Assembly (NCBI RefSeq): GCF_002104455.1 | Contig: NZ_NBOC01000011.1 | Location: 1 to 64,000 of the forward strand | Source of the DNA: Colwellia chukchiensis | Lineage (GTDB): Bacteria > Pseudomonadota > Gammaproteobacteria > Enterobacterales > Alteromonadaceae | Direction of reading: 5' to 3' | Length of the DNA: 64,000 bases | Part shown: positions 47,652 through 58,133 of the stretch, piece after piece | How positions within the stretch are numbered: the first letter of the stretch is position 1 | How the letters are laid out: each line of letters opens with the position of its first letter | Notes under the pieces: model-generated | Told to the model about the DNA's origin: nothing | What the model saw: the letters and a program-made list of their open reading frames with translations, nothing else | Database searches by the model: none | Position numbers and translations under genes: made by a program

Positions 47652-50600
47652 TTAGTTGTCTGGCTGATAACGATAGCGCGGCGCTAATTCACTAACCCCT
47701 AAACCACTGTGTTTTTGCACTTCAATTTGCACGTCGATGCGCTTTTTTAACGCCTCAACATGGCTGATAACACCGATCATTTTACCACTGGCATTGAGTG
47801 AGTCTAATGCCGAAAGTGCGGTTTCTAAGGTATCGTTATCTAAAGTGCCAAAACCCTCATCAAGAAACAATGAGTCAATACTGGTTTTAGCACTCACTAA
47901 ATCCGACAAGGCTAAGGCTAGCGCTAAACTGACTAAAAAGCTTTCGCCACCGGATAAGGTTTTGGTGTCACGCACGCTATCCCCCTGCCATGTATCAAGC
48001 ACCTCTAACGCTAAGTTATCTGATGCTTGGCGTTGCAATTGATAACGACCATGCAAGCGATCTAATTGCTGATTAGCCAAGTACACTAAGTGCGCCAAGG
48101 TTAAGCCTTGGGCAAAGCGTCTAAACTTGGCACCATCAGCGGCGCCAATTAAACCATTCAGGTGTGCTAGGTCATCTAATTGCGCTTGTTGTTTAGCAAT
48201 TGCGACTAATAATGCTTGTTGCTCGTCACGCTGCTGCTGATCTTGCGCCAACTGCTGGCTTAGCTGACCTTGGCGAATTTGCAGTTGCTTTAGAGCCTGC
48301 TCACAAACGCTAGCTTTATGGTCAAATTCTGTCATATCCAAAGCTTCATCCAGCACAGTATCTTGCTGAAACAGTACGTTATCTTCCGCCAATTCCTTTG
48401 CAGCAACGGCGGCTTTACACTCTTGTGACAATTGCTGGGTTTGAGTGTGCAATTGCGCTTTAGTTTGCTCAAGTACGTTTAACTGCTGCTGTACTTGCTG
48501 AGCCTGTGCGTTAGCAGCTTGGATATTTTGCAACAGAGTGTTTTGCAATTCTTGTAGCGATTTGCGCTGCGCTGGGCTGAGTAATGCCCCATTAAACTCT
48601 GCTTCATTAGCAAACTCACTGGCAGCAAGTTTTTCTTGCCAATGCGTTGCTATCGCTTGTTGTTGTGGCACTAGTCGGGCCTTAGCGTCCTTATTGGCAT
48701 CTAACTTACCTTGAATGTTTTGCTGCTGTCGTTGTTGCTGCTGCAGGCGTTTTTGCGCTTGTTGTAACGCCTGTTGTTGCTCCTGTAACTGTTGTTTAAA
48801 CTGCGCGCGCACCTGCTGAACTTCTTGCTCAGCAAATAAGGCGGCTCGCTCTGCTTTTGCCTCTTGCAATTGCTCGCTTAAGCTTTGCACTTCAGATACT
48901 AAGGTTTGCTCAGATTTAAGTAACTGGCTCAGTTGCTGCTCAGTGATGGCGACTTGATGCTGCAGTTGTTGTAACTGCTCATTATTAACTGCTAATGTCG
49001 ACATTGCCGCTTGATAGGCTTGGCTTTGCTGTGCAAGCTTTTCTAACCATTGCTGTTGACATGTGATGGCCTGGGTAAACGCAGGCTGGTCCGCCAGTGT
49101 CATTTGTCCTTGCTGTGTAAAAACGTTAAAACTATCATCAATATCTAAGCTATGTTCTTTTATTATTTGACTTAGCTTTTGCCACTCGTGGCTCAACCAG
49201 CTTTGTTTATCGCTAAATTGTGTCCTATTTTGTGTCACCTGTTGTTGTAGCTGACTTAATTGCACGGTTAAGTTTTGTATTGCATTGGATAAATTAATTT
49301 GCTGTTTTTCTTGCTCTGAGAGTAGTTCAGCTTGTTGTTGCTGCGCTTGTTTTAATTGTTGTAACTCAGAATTGGCTTGCGTCAGTTGGCTAAACTTAGT
49401 TTGCCTTTCTTTGAGCTCAGCGCTAATTTGCGCCAATGCCGATATATCAACCGTCATTGCTAAACGTTCGCGCTGAACCTGCCAATGTTGCTGCAATTGC
49501 TGTTGCTCTTGTAGTTTTATTGTTTGGCTTTCTTTCATCAAGGCTAAACGCTCTGTTAGCCGCTCATGCTCAGCCGATAGACGTTTACCTTGCAGCTCTA
49601 ACTGCTCAACCTCAGTATTTAATTGCGTTAATCGCCGTTGATGCGCTGTTTCTTCTGCCGCGTTTGCGGTTAATGCTTGATAATCGGCAATGGCTGGGTG
49701 CTGCATTGAGCCACATAAAGGGCAAGGCTGATCTGTTTGTAAGTTGGCTCTATGCTCACGCAACGACATGATGGTTTTTTCTTGTTCAACAATCAGTTGT
49801 ACATCGCGTAAGGCTAACTTCTGTTGTTTATATTGATCGCGTAAAGTACTGAGTTGTTCAGCAATGTGAGTAAATTGTTGTTGGTCCTTCGTCAGTGTTT
49901 GCTCAGTTTCTTGCAGCTCAAGAGTTAAACTTTGAAAGCGTTCGGCATTAAGTTGCGCTTGCGCTTGCTCAGCAAGCATTGACTGCATGCGATGCAGTTG
50001 TTGATTTAGCATTACCTCACTTTGACAGTCATGCTGTGCCAACAAGGCAGTTACTGCTTGCCCGTGTTCAGTTAGCTTAAGCTGTTGTGGCTTAATGTCG
50101 GCCTCAAGTGCCGTCAATTGTTGCTGCTGTTGAGTCAATTCAAGCTGACATTGCTCTGCCTGCTGTTGTAATACTTGCTCATTTGTTAGTAACTGAAAAC
50201 TTGCCTGCTGTTCATTGACTAGCTGCGCTAAAATATTTCGCCATAAAGGTAATTGCTCTGGCAGAATTGCTAAGTGTTTTTGTTGGCTAATAAAATGCTG
50301 CGTTTCATTGAGTTGTGCTTGCTGGCGTTGCTCACTTGCCTTTAACTTAGCGAGGGCCGCTTGGCTTTGTTGCACCTCGGTGCTGACACTTTTAAGACGC
50401 GTACTTTGTTGTTCTTTATAGCTTAATTGATGGGCAATTTTATTATCGAGTGGCAACACTTGCTCGGTAATTAATTGCTCGGTTGCTTGTTGCTGTGCCT
50501 GCAGTTTTTCTGTTGCTAAGTCTAGCTCAGCCAACGTTTGCTCAGCCTCGTTAACTTGAACCGTTTCTTCGCTTAAGGCTGCAACTAACTGTGTTGCTTG

Positions 50601-51578
50601 TAGATCAAGCTCAGCAATTTGTTGGTTTATATTGCACACTTGCTGGTATTCTGCGCGTAAATTTTCAGCAGGCTCTGAGCGGGCTAGGCTTTGTAATTGC
50701 TCTGCATGTTCAAGTTGGGCTTGTTGCGCCGACGCTTGTTGCTCAACTACCGCTTGCTTTTGTTGTTCAACACTATGTAAATTCATTAACCAGTGCCGCA
50801 CCTGCTGCCAATGTGTGAGTTGCGCAGAAATAGGGGGTTGCTGAGCATTTACCTTAGCTAACTCTTGCTTAATGTCTTGCGCTTGCTCTGGGCTTAATAG
50901 CGCCATGGCATTACTTTTTGCTGTTAGTAATTTTAATTCATCATTGGCGGCTCTATGTTGCTCAAATACCGCTTTGGAAATATCACCATAAATTTCACTA
51001 CCAGTTAGCTCTTCGAGTAATTCCGCGCGAACATTGGCTGGCGCGTTTAAAAATGCCGCAAACTCTCCCTGCGATAACATCATAGATTTACGAAAACGCG
51101 CAAAGTCTAAGCCGGTTATACGGGCAATTTCACTGCGAATTTCTGACACCTTAGTGGCAATAACATCTGCTTCGCCATGATTTGCTTGACCGGTATCTGG
51201 CACTAAATGCTGTGCACTTGCCGCTATTTTTGCTAATTCTGCAACCGGCTTTTGTAACTTGCCATCAATGCGATTTTTTGCTCGTCGTTGACTCCAAAAC
51301 GCACGGTAGGCTTGACCTTTTACTTCAAATTCAACTTCCGCTAAACAGCTGCTAGTATGGCGCGTCATCAGCTGATTTTGTTTATCGGAAACCGTTAAGC
51401 GCGGCGTTTGGTGATACAGCGCTAAGCACATGGCATCGAGGATCGTGGTTTTACCCGCCCCTGTTGGTCCTATAATGGCAAACAAGGCACTGTTATCAAA
51501 CGGTGCTTGAGTAAAGTCTATTTTCCAGTGGCCTTTTAAAGAATTAATATTTTCCAAGCGTAACGATAATATTTTCAT
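47652..51578 (-). CDS. sbcC: SbcC nuclease-associated ATPase (Rad50-like)
   Basis: 1308 residues, longer than the E. coli protein of about 1048. N-terminal ATPase half: [16 protein letters not shown]. Long coiled-coil arms rich in glutamine run from about 180 to 1100, with the zinc-hook CPLC in [14 protein letters not shown] near residue 625. C-terminal half: [30 protein letters not shown]. With SbcD it cuts hairpins and palindromes at broken replication forks. Its ATG overlaps the sbcD stop by one base. The extra length lies in the coiled coils. Confidence 0.96.
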   Translation of the reverse strand: MKILSLRLENINSLKGHWKIDFTQAPFDNSALFAIIGPTGAGKTTILDAMCLALYHQTPRLTVSDKQNQLMTRHTSSCLAEVEFEVKGQAYRAFWSQRRAKNRIDGKLQKPVAELAKIAASAQHLVPDTGQANHGEADVIATKVSEIRSEIARITGLDFARFRKSMMLSQGEFAAFLNAPANVRAELLEELTGSEIYGDISKAVFEQHRAANDELKLLTAKSNAMALLSPEQAQDIKQELAKVNAQQPPISAQLTHWQQVRHWLMNLHSVEQQKQAVVEQQASAQQAQLEHAEQLQSLARSEPAENLRAEYQQVCNINQQIAELDLQATQLVAALSEETVQVNEAEQTLAELDLATEKLQAQQQATEQLITEQVLPLDNKIAHQLSYKEQQSTRLKSVSTEVQQSQAALAKLKASEQRQQAQLNETQHFISQQKHLAILPEQLPLWRNILAQLVNEQQASFQLLTNEQVLQQQAEQCQLELTQQQQQLTALEADIKPQQLKLTEHGQAVTALLAQHDCQSEVMLNQQLHRMQSMLAEQAQAQLNAERFQSLTLELQETEQTLTKDQQQFTHIAEQLSTLRDQYKQQKLALRDVQLIVEQEKTIMSLREHRANLQTDQPCPLCGSMQHPAIADYQALTANAAEETAHQRRLTQLNTEVEQLELQGKRLSAEHERLTERLALMKESQTIKLQEQQQLQQHWQVQRERLAMTVDISALAQISAELKERQTKFSQLTQANSELQQLKQAQQQQAELLSEQEKQQINLSNAIQNLTVQLSQLQQQVTQNRTQFSDKQSWLSHEWQKLSQIIKEHSLDIDDSFNVFTQQGQMTLADQPAFTQAITCQQQWLEKLAQQSQAYQAAMSTLAVNNEQLQQLQHQVAITEQQLSQLLKSEQTLVSEVQSLSEQLQEAKAERAALFAEQEVQQVRAQFKQQLQEQQQALQQAQKRLQQQQRQQQNIQGKLDANKDAKARLVPQQQAIATHWQEKLAASEFANEAEFNGALLSPAQRKSLQELQNTLLQNIQAANAQAQQVQQQLNVLEQTKAQLHTQTQQLSQECKAAVAAKELAEDNVLFQQDTVLDEALDMTEFDHKASVCEQALKQLQIRQGQLSQQLAQDQQQRDEQQALLVAIAKQQAQLDDLAHLNGLIGAADGAKFRRFAQGLTLAHLVYLANQQLDRLHGRYQLQRQASDNLALEVLDTWQGDSVRDTKTLSGGESFLVSLALALALSDLVSAKTSIDSLFLDEGFGTLDNDTLETALSALDSLNASGKMIGVISHVEALKKRIDVQIEVQKHSGLGVSELAPRYRYQPDN

Positions 51579-52948
51579 TACTTTTGCTCCGCCTTGGCCT
51601 TTTCCTGCTCGCTTTGTTCTACTTCACTTTGCTGCGCCAGCGCACGCTTTGCTGAGCTCGCCAACTGCGTTTGCTCAGCAATGCTAAGATACAAGTTATT
51701 TAAACGCGCTTTACGCGCTTGCAAGTCTTCACCTTGCCACGACTCTAGCGCCATTCTGGCGTCAAATACCTCTTGCACACTCAGCTCACTCAAGGTGACT
51801 TTTTTCTCATGACTTGGCATTTGTTGGCGTGAACTTTTGCTACGCCTAACTAATAACACTTCCACTGGCAACTCTGCCGTTATTTGCGTGATGCGGCTAG
51901 TTAAGTCTTGCAGGTACTCTGCACTGTCAATTTCAATATCAAGCCAGATTTTTTCAGGCTTTTGTTTGTGTTGACTTATACCACCCTCACCATGTGCTGC
52001 GCTCACTAAGGTATCAGGGAATCTTGTCTGAACAATAGCGGTAATATCTTCAGCTAAATTTGCTAATTGCGTTTTTACCATGGCCAAAGCTTGAAAGCGG
52101 GGAATTGTTAGGGTTTCAACCTGACTGAGCTGGCCTTGAGCAAACTCAGCAATAACGAGGCTTTTCTCAGTATTAGCTTCATCAAAACTTAACGCTATCG
52201 GCGAGCCGCTATAACGGATATGTTCACTTTTCGTAACTTTTTGTGGTCTATGTATATGCCCTAAGGCTATATAGTCAGCGGCAGGAAATTCACTGGCTGG
52301 AAACGCCGCTAAAGTACCGATGTAAATATCGCGTACAGATTCACTCATTGATGCACCCACTGTAGTTAAATGACCGGTGGCAATAATGGCTAAACGGCTA
52401 CCATTAACTTTATGAGCCTGTGATAAGTCCTGTGCATGCGTAAATAGGGTTTGATAATGTTGCGCAATCGAGCGTTGCAGTGCGCCTTGTTTTTCTTGTG
52501 CGGATTGGCCGGCATAGCTTTTAACAATATCGCGCGGGCGAATAAACGGAATGGCACAAATTACCGCTTGCTGCTGCGTTTTTAAGCTTTTCAGCACAAA
52601 TACCTGCTCAGCAATATTATCGCTAACCGCTGAAATAACCCGCGTCGACAGCTGTTGTACCAACTGTTGTGACTCGCTAAGCATAGCAACCGAGTCATGG
52701 TTACCCGCCAGCACAACTAACTGACAACGAGCTTGGTGAAGTTTGGCAATAAAGTCAAAATACATTTCGCGGGCATAGCTTGGTGGCGTGCCGGTATCGA
52801 AAATATCGCCGGCAACAATGATGGCATCTATTTGCTGACGTTGTGACTGGTCAAGCAACCAATTTAAAAACGCTTGATGCTCGTCGGCGCGACTTTTGCC
52901 ATAAAAGTGTTGGCCTAAGTGCCAGTCAGAGGTGTGAATAATTCGCAT
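51578..52948 (-). CDS. sbcD: SbcD nuclease (Mre11-like)
   Basis: 456 residues. Metallophosphoesterase motifs: [31 protein letters not shown] and LGHIHRPQ. It is the nuclease partner of SbcC in double-strand break processing. The frame continues four codons upstream to a GTG, but [13 protein letters not shown] at 52948 matches the family start. The C-terminal tail is glutamine- and lysine-rich. It overlaps sbcC by one base (TAATG), a translationally coupled pair. Confidence 0.96.
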   Translation of the reverse strand: MRIIHTSDWHLGQHFYGKSRADEHQAFLNWLLDQSQRQQIDAIIVAGDIFDTGTPPSYAREMYFDFIAKLHQARCQLVVLAGNHDSVAMLSESQQLVQQLSTRVISAVSDNIAEQVFVLKSLKTQQQAVICAIPFIRPRDIVKSYAGQSAQEKQGALQRSIAQHYQTLFTHAQDLSQAHKVNGSRLAIIATGHLTTVGASMSESVRDIYIGTLAAFPASEFPAADYIALGHIHRPQKVTKSEHIRYSGSPIALSFDEANTEKSLVIAEFAQGQLSQVETLTIPRFQALAMVKTQLANLAEDITAIVQTRFPDTLVSAAHGEGGISQHKQKPEKIWLDIEIDSAEYLQDLTSRITQITAELPVEVLLVRRSKSSRQQMPSHEKKVTLSELSVQEVFDARMALESWQGEDLQARKARLNNLYLSIAEQTQLASSAKRALAQQSEVEQSEQEKAKAEQK

Positions 52949-53172
52949 AGGGTCTCGCACGCCAAGTTAATAAAAAGCAAAGCAATTATTCTACCCACTC
53001 TGGTACGGACTGACTAGCTATTGCCTGCAACTAGGGTGAATTAAATTCATCAACTATACTTGCCCTAATACGCACTCGCTAAATACCACGAGCCAAGCCA
53101 TGAAGCCAGCATAACTTATAGCGCGGATTGGCGTTAAACATGCACTGTATTTGCATAAAAACAGGAGCTGTC

Positions 53173-53541
53173 ATGGAAAATCAAATTGTATGGGTTGATA
53201 TTCCCGTTACTGACTTGCCACGGGCAATGACATTTTATAGCGCGGTACTTAACGCTGAAGTTAAACAAGAGGAGTTTGAACATTTTACCATCGGCCTTTT
53301 ACCGCACGCACAAACCAATGTGTCTGGCTGTTTAGTTCCATCGCCGGCAGAGCAAATTTTTACTTCCGGGCCGCTTATTTACTTTAATGTCAACGGTCGC
53401 CTTGATGACGCTATCAAAAAATGCGAAATGCATGGTGGCCGACTGGTTGAAGAAAAAATGTCAATCGGCGGTCATGGTTTTCGCGCCATTATTCATGACT
53501 CAGAAGGCAACCGCATCGCCCTGCACAGCAATACTCTCTAA
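53173..53541 (+). CDS. VOC family (glyoxalase-like) protein
   Basis: 122 residues. A single glyoxalase/bleomycin-resistance fold: WVDIPVTDLPRAMTFYSAVLN at the N-terminus, HFTIGLLP, GRLVEEKMSIGGHGFRAIIHDSEGNRIALHSN at the end, with likely metal residues in H and E. The ATG at 53173 follows AGGAG by five bases. Substrate unknown. It is divergent from sbcDC. Confidence 0.87.
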   Translation: MENQIVWVDIPVTDLPRAMTFYSAVLNAEVKQEEFEHFTIGLLPHAQTNVSGCLVPSPAEQIFTSGPLIYFNVNGRLDDAIKKCEMHGGRLVEEKMSIGGHGFRAIIHDSEGNRIALHSNTL

Positions 53542-53716
53542 ATTTAATATTAAACACTGCAGGAAGAAAGCTGTAAGTGGGCAGTTTTAAGCTACTCTGC
53601 TTTACTGACCACTGACAATTTAAAACCTATTGCTCCCCTGTTTTACTGACTGCCACCACGCTCCTCCCTTTCTTCATAGTAATGATGCTTTCTTTATTTT
53701 TAAATTATATTGCAAA

Positions 53717-53731
53717 TGAGTTAGATTATCA
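53717..53731. promoter_or_regulatory. Fur-box-like operator 1
   Basis: TGAGTTAGATTATCA compared with TGATAATNATTATCA agrees at 10 of 14 informative positions, with a perfect right half. It sits inside a perfect 8-bp inverted repeat, GCAAATGA (53712-53719) and TCATTTGC (53729-53736), and overlaps the edge of the -35 element. Confidence 0.55.
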
Positions 53732-53732
53732 T

Positions 53733-53761
53733 TTGCATCTGTGTTTTTATCGCTTTATACT
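53733..53761 (+). promoter_or_regulatory. promoter of the porin-imelysin-diheme operon
   Basis: TTGCAT (53733-53738) and TATACT (53756-53761) are separated by exactly 17 bases. The predicted start of transcription is near 53768, giving about 36 nt of leader before the ATG at 53804. Fur-like boxes lie on both sides. Confidence 0.75.
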
Positions 53762-53777
53762 TTTCCGCCAATACAAT

Positions 53778-53792
53778 TAATTCTCATTATGA
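53778..53792. promoter_or_regulatory. Fur-box-like operator 2
   Basis: TAATTCTCATTATGA agrees at 10 of 14 informative positions with TGATAATNATTATCA. It would lie at about +10 to +25, a position from which a bound repressor blocks initiation. Confidence 0.5.
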
Positions 53793-53803
53793 TTTAGGTT
53801 TTT

Positions 53804-55177
53804 ATGAAACAATTCGTCCTAATGCCACTGTTATTGCTTAGTAGCGCAGTACTTGCTGAGCAAGCAGCAAGTACCACGCTTACCGCGGCAGATCACATTG
53901 CACAACAACAAAAAATTGCTGAAATTGAACGACAATTACAGGTATTAAAAGCACAATCTCAGGCCATGCTGACAAGCCAAAAAGCCCCTGCAGCGACAAC
54001 CACAAGCCCGCTATTAGCTGGGCAAAAAAACTGGCAAATAAAGTCATACGGCAGTGCGCGCTATAAAAGTGAACAAGTGTTTAGGAACACACAAGATCTT
54101 GAGCCAAATCGACGCGCAAGTACCGATCTTGAACGTGTGGTACTGGAGATTGCCTACGACTTCACCCCTAAATGGCAATTAGAGTTTGAGCTTGAGTATG
54201 AGCATGGCGGCACAGGTGTGACCCTAGAGTACGATGGTTTTGAAGAGTTTGGTGAGTTTGAAAGTGAAATAGAAGCCGGCGGTGAAGTGGTGGTTGAAAA
54301 ATTACAACTTCGCTATCAAGCCAACCCGTATTTAGCGGTAAAAATGGGCCGTATTTTTATACCGGTAGGCATAGGAACTGAGCTACATAAACCAGCACAA
54401 TATATGACTGCTGAGCGCCACTGGAGTGAAGCGACTATGATCCCACAAACTTGGAACGAAACTGGGTTCAATATTATGGCCAATTGGCAAAATTTTAATG
54501 CCCAAATACTGTTAACCACAGGCTTAAACTCAGAATATTTTCGCACCTACCAATGGGCCGCTACTGGCCATCAAAAACGTTTTGAGCAAACCAACGCTGA
54601 TGACTTAGCGCTCACATTTCGTCTAGATTATGGCGACATCAAAAAAGACAAAGGCATTGGCTTTAGCTATTACACCAGCGACACCACAGGTAATCGCAAT
54701 AACCAAAACAATCTCGCGGGCGACGGTAATATAGAAATCATAGGCCTGCATGGCGCGTGGACAATCGGCAATTGGATAGCACGAGGCCAATATTTATACG
54801 GTCAGTTAGACGACAGTGCCGCCATCACCTTAGCCAATAAAACCACCGCAGGCTTAAAACCCGGTAACTTTTCACAGTTGGGCAGCGAAGCTGAATCTGC
54901 GTTTGTTGAATTAGGCTACAACGCGCAAGGCTTGCTCGGTTTGTCGTCTCAGCTTCGTATTTTTGCCGCCTATGATTATGCTAATCCCATTAAAAAAGTG
55001 GCTGATGGCATAGCAACTTCACGCTTTGATAAACAAGAATTATCGTTTGGCGTCAATTACTTTCCTATTCCAGAGTTGGTTTTCAAAATGCAAGTTGCAG
55101 AGCAACACTATGCCCAAGAAAACCTTGATAACACCCGTTCAGTTGCTTTGTCACTGGGATATTTTTTCACGATATAA
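53804..55177 (+). CDS. outer-membrane beta-barrel (porin-like) protein
   Basis: 457 residues. Signal peptide (about 1-18, VLA), a short coiled-coil segment (about 30-60, QQKIAEIERQLQVLKAQSQ) and then amphipathic strands to a C-terminal phenylalanine-type end (LGYFFTI). Such coiled-coil-plus-barrel proteins are typical of phosphate-selective or OprO-type porins and similar. The first gene of an operon with imelysin and di-heme proteins, behind a Fur-like promoter, which suggests a part in iron handling. The exact substrate is unknown. Confidence 0.82.
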   Translation: MKQFVLMPLLLLSSAVLAEQAASTTLTAADHIAQQQKIAEIERQLQVLKAQSQAMLTSQKAPAATTTSPLLAGQKNWQIKSYGSARYKSEQVFRNTQDLEPNRRASTDLERVVLEIAYDFTPKWQLEFELEYEHGGTGVTLEYDGFEEFGEFESEIEAGGEVVVEKLQLRYQANPYLAVKMGRIFIPVGIGTELHKPAQYMTAERHWSEATMIPQTWNETGFNIMANWQNFNAQILLTTGLNSEYFRTYQWAATGHQKRFEQTNADDLALTFRLDYGDIKKDKGIGFSYYTSDTTGNRNNQNNLAGDGNIEIIGLHGAWTIGNWIARGQYLYGQLDDSAAITLANKTTAGLKPGNFSQLGSEAESAFVELGYNAQGLLGLSSQLRIFAAYDYANPIKKVADGIATSRFDKQELSFGVNYFPIPELVFKMQVAEQHYAQENLDNTRSVALSLGYFFTI

Positions 55178-55234
55178 AATACGCAAATTTGCGATTTAAA
55201 CTAATTAACTTATTAAAAATTAAGGGACTTAACC

Positions 55235-56389
55235 ATGCAGTTAAAAAAATCACTTGTCGCCATCAGTTTGTCAGCCATTATCTTATCCGCTTGTGGCGGA
55301 GGCTCTTCAACAGAGTCTGAGCCAGAAACACCAGTTGTTGATAACAGTTTTTCATTTAATGCCAGTGAGATGATCACTAATTTAACCAATGATGTTATTG
55401 TTAGCGGCTACATGTCTTTGAGCACGCAAGCGCAAGCGTTTCACTTAACCACCTTAACTCTGTTAAATAATCCGAGCGCAGAAAACTTAGCGGCTAGCCA
55501 ACAGGCGTGGCGCGATGTGCGTACCCCATGGGAGCAAGGTGAAGCCCATATTTTTGGTCCAGTAGATGCGCTGTCAATTGACCCACATTTAGACACTTGG
55601 CCGCTTAACACTAGCGATTTACAAGCCTTATTGGCGTCGCAATCTGGCTTTACCGCACAGCAGGTTAAAGCGTTCAATGACGACGTACAAGGCTTTCATA
55701 CCATGGAGTTTTTGCTATTCGGTGACGGCTTAACCGACAATGAAAAAACTATCGATGAAATGACCGCGCTTGAGCGGGAATACCTAGTCGCTTGTGCAGA
55801 AGTTTTTAGCGAGTATGCGCAAGCTCTAGCTGACGCCTGGACAGTTGCTTATGATGCTAATGACAGTAACTCTCCTGCCTATAAAGAGTTATTGTTATCA
55901 GCAAACAATGATGTTTATGCCTCTGAGCTAGGGGTAATTGAAGAACTTATCAACGGCATGATTGGCATTATTGATGAAGTCGGCAATGGTAAAATTGCAG
56001 AGCCTTTTGGCACCAACATTAATACCACGGATACCTCATTAGTTGAGTCGCAATATAGCTGGAACTCTTTGGCGGATTTTTCTGACAACATTCAAGGGGT
56101 ACAAAATGTATATCGCGGTGAATTTGCTGGCGCAGCGGACAAACAAGGCATTATCGACTTTGTTGGTGCGGCTGATTCTGCACTGGCCAGTAAAATAGAT
56201 AGCCAAATCAGTGACGCTATCACAGCCATTAACGCCATCGCCGGCGACAACAATTTACCCTTTAGGCAAGCTATTAATGATGCAGATGCACGCATAAAAA
56301 TACAAGCAGCAATTGACGCGCTTTCACTTGTGCAAACCTCGTTTGAAGCTGACGTGCTACCGCTATTAACAAAGTGGCAAAGCAGCTAA
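55235..56389 (+). CDS. imelysin (peptidase M75 / IrpA-type) lipoprotein
   Basis: 384 residues with lipobox ending in C20 (LSAC). The imelysin domain (about 45-380) has WRDVRTPWEQGEAHIFGPV, the family GxHxxE motif as G153-F-H155-T-M-E158 in GFHTMEFLLFG, and a WNSLADFSDNIQGVQNVYRGE segment in the second half. Imelysins occur in iron-regulated gene sets, and the GxHxxE motif is thought to bind metal; no peptidase activity has generally been shown. It lies 57 bp after the barrel gene and 65 bp before the di-heme protein. Confidence 0.9.
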   Translation: MQLKKSLVAISLSAIILSACGGGSSTESEPETPVVDNSFSFNASEMITNLTNDVIVSGYMSLSTQAQAFHLTTLTLLNNPSAENLAASQQAWRDVRTPWEQGEAHIFGPVDALSIDPHLDTWPLNTSDLQALLASQSGFTAQQVKAFNDDVQGFHTMEFLLFGDGLTDNEKTIDEMTALEREYLVACAEVFSEYAQALADAWTVAYDANDSNSPAYKELLLSANNDVYASELGVIEELINGMIGIIDEVGNGKIAEPFGTNINTTDTSLVESQYSWNSLADFSDNIQGVQNVYRGEFAGAADKQGIIDFVGAADSALASKIDSQISDAITAINAIAGDNNLPFRQAINDADARIKIQAAIDALSLVQTSFEADVLPLLTKWQSS

Positions 56390-56401
56390 CAGCAAAAAAT
56401 T

Positions 56402-56423
56402 ACGCCAGCATGGACGCTGGCGT
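56402..56423. other. hairpin between imelysin and di-heme genes
   Basis: ACGCCAGC (56402-56409) pairs with GCTGGCGT (56416-56423) around a six-base ATGGAC loop. No T run follows. It may stabilise or differentially process the operon transcript; it is not a standard terminator. Confidence 0.55.
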
Positions 56424-56454
56424 TGAGTTATCACTTCAGTAAAAGTTACCTCAC

Positions 56455-58092
56455 ATGATAAAAATATACCAACGCAGCACAACACTCATATCGCGGCCTG
56501 TGCTAATGCCAATAACACTGCTTTTCGTCTGCTGGCTTAGTGGCTGTGGCAGCGAAAAAGCAACGCCAAGCCAACCTACAACACCTGAAATCGTTTATCC
56601 TGATTATGCCCACATTCGATTATTAGCTGGCAGCGCTAGTGCAGAAAATGCCAGTGATTCTGGCCATGGTTTTTCAACCCCGATTGCAACATTAACCGCC
56701 GATGAGTTAGCCCGCCATCTTAAGGGTGACTTTCACTTTGAAACATCATTTACCACAGCCCCCAACGACGAGCATCCAGAACTTGATGGCTTAGGGCCAG
56801 TATTTAATAATCAAAACTGCAATGCTTGTCATCAACGTGATGGCCGCCCTGCAACCCTAACCGTGCCTAGTGGCGAACAACGCTTATTGCTGGGCTCAAA
56901 TGCGGGGATATTTTTACGCATCAGCCTTGACGATGGCGACTGCCATCAAGCAAGCGCAGAAAATAATTATTGCCAAAACACCCCTGTTCCCGGCTTTGGT
57001 ACTCAACTTTTTCACCGCGGCGTATTACAAGCCCGTGATGACTGGCAAGAAATGCCCTTTATTGGTCAGGCCAATGTATTGCTCTCCTATGACTATCACA
57101 GTGTAACTTATCGCGATGGCGAAACGGTGACCTTGAAAAAGCCTGTGTTTAGTATTGAAGCCCCTTATGATGTCAGTACAAAAAACAGCCAAAACAGCGC
57201 GCTTTTAGCCAGTAATGTTCGTTATAGTCCAAGAAATGGTATGCCGATTTTTGGCTTAGGCTTGCTTGAGCTTATTGCCGAAAACGATATTTTAGCGCTG
57301 GTTGATGAAGACGATGCAGATCAAGACGGTATCTCTGGACGTGCCAATTGGGTTTTTGACGCCGTTAAAGCCCAAGCCGGAGAAATTCTGCCACTTTCAC
57401 TAGGACGTTTTGGCTGGAAAGCCAGTACACCAAGTGTGCGAGTGCAGTCTCTTGGCGCCTTACGCGGCGATATGGGTATTACTAATCCTCTGTTTCCCGA
57501 AGAAAGCATAGCCAATACCGCCATGCATGAAAGCTACCTAGCGCGCACAGGTTTTATTGATACGGGTGTCGATCAGTTTGGCGCAACAGAAGCCTCAGCA
57601 AGCTTTGCCGATGATGTGGTTTTTTATGCCGAAACCTTAGCGGTGCCGGCACGGCGAAATATAAACAATGAACAAGTACTCAGTGGTGCTTTGTTATTTG
57701 AGCAAGTTAATTGTACTGGCTGTCACACGCCTAAATTTACCACAGTAAGCGGTGAGGCCTTCATTGGCGGACGCCCTGCCCCTGAGGCTCTTAAAAACCA
57801 AACTATTTATCCGTTTAGCGATATGTTGCTCCATGATATGGGCAGCGACTTGGCCGATAATAGACGCGACTTTATGGCCACAGGGCGAGAGTGGAAAACA
57901 CGGCCATTATGGGGTATAGGTTTAACCAAAACCGTCAATCCTAGTGCCGGATTTTTGCATGATGGCCGAGCCGAGACTATAGAAGAAGCGATTTTATGGC
58001 ATGGCGGTGAAGCACAAAACAGTAAAGCGGATTTTATGGCGTTAAGCAAAACCGAGCGCACCGCACTGATTAGCTTTGTGATGTCATTATAG
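56455..58092 (+). CDS. di-heme oxidoreductase family lipoprotein (DHOR)
   Basis: 545 residues. A lipobox near C31 (LSGC) marks an exported, membrane-anchored protein. The heme-attachment sites are C122-N-A-C125-H126 (NQNCNACHQ) and C420-T-G-C423-H424 (VNCTGCHTPKF). The large domain matches the di-heme DUF1111/DHOR family, distantly related to MauG and bacterial cytochrome c peroxidases. Homologues sit next to imelysins in iron-regulated loci, where they are thought to help oxidise or reduce iron or a thiol partner; this role is inference. It is the last gene of the operon. Confidence 0.9.
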   Translation: MIKIYQRSTTLISRPVLMPITLLFVCWLSGCGSEKATPSQPTTPEIVYPDYAHIRLLAGSASAENASDSGHGFSTPIATLTADELARHLKGDFHFETSFTTAPNDEHPELDGLGPVFNNQNCNACHQRDGRPATLTVPSGEQRLLLGSNAGIFLRISLDDGDCHQASAENNYCQNTPVPGFGTQLFHRGVLQARDDWQEMPFIGQANVLLSYDYHSVTYRDGETVTLKKPVFSIEAPYDVSTKNSQNSALLASNVRYSPRNGMPIFGLGLLELIAENDILALVDEDDADQDGISGRANWVFDAVKAQAGEILPLSLGRFGWKASTPSVRVQSLGALRGDMGITNPLFPEESIANTAMHESYLARTGFIDTGVDQFGATEASASFADDVVFYAETLAVPARRNINNEQVLSGALLFEQVNCTGCHTPKFTTVSGEAFIGGRPAPEALKNQTIYPFSDMLLHDMGSDLADNRRDFMATGREWKTRPLWGIGLTKTVNPSAGFLHDGRAETIEEAILWHGGEAQNSKADFMALSKTERTALISFVMSL

Positions 58093-58133
58093 CTTCATCG
58101 CCGCGACTCAAGCTGCTTGTCATGCTAGCAAGC

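Noticed and set aside
49436-49771. 111-codon plus-strand frame opposite sbcC
   Set aside because: It is an antisense shadow of a glutamine-rich coiled-coil gene. Alanine- and leucine-rich translation on the opposite strand is expected there.
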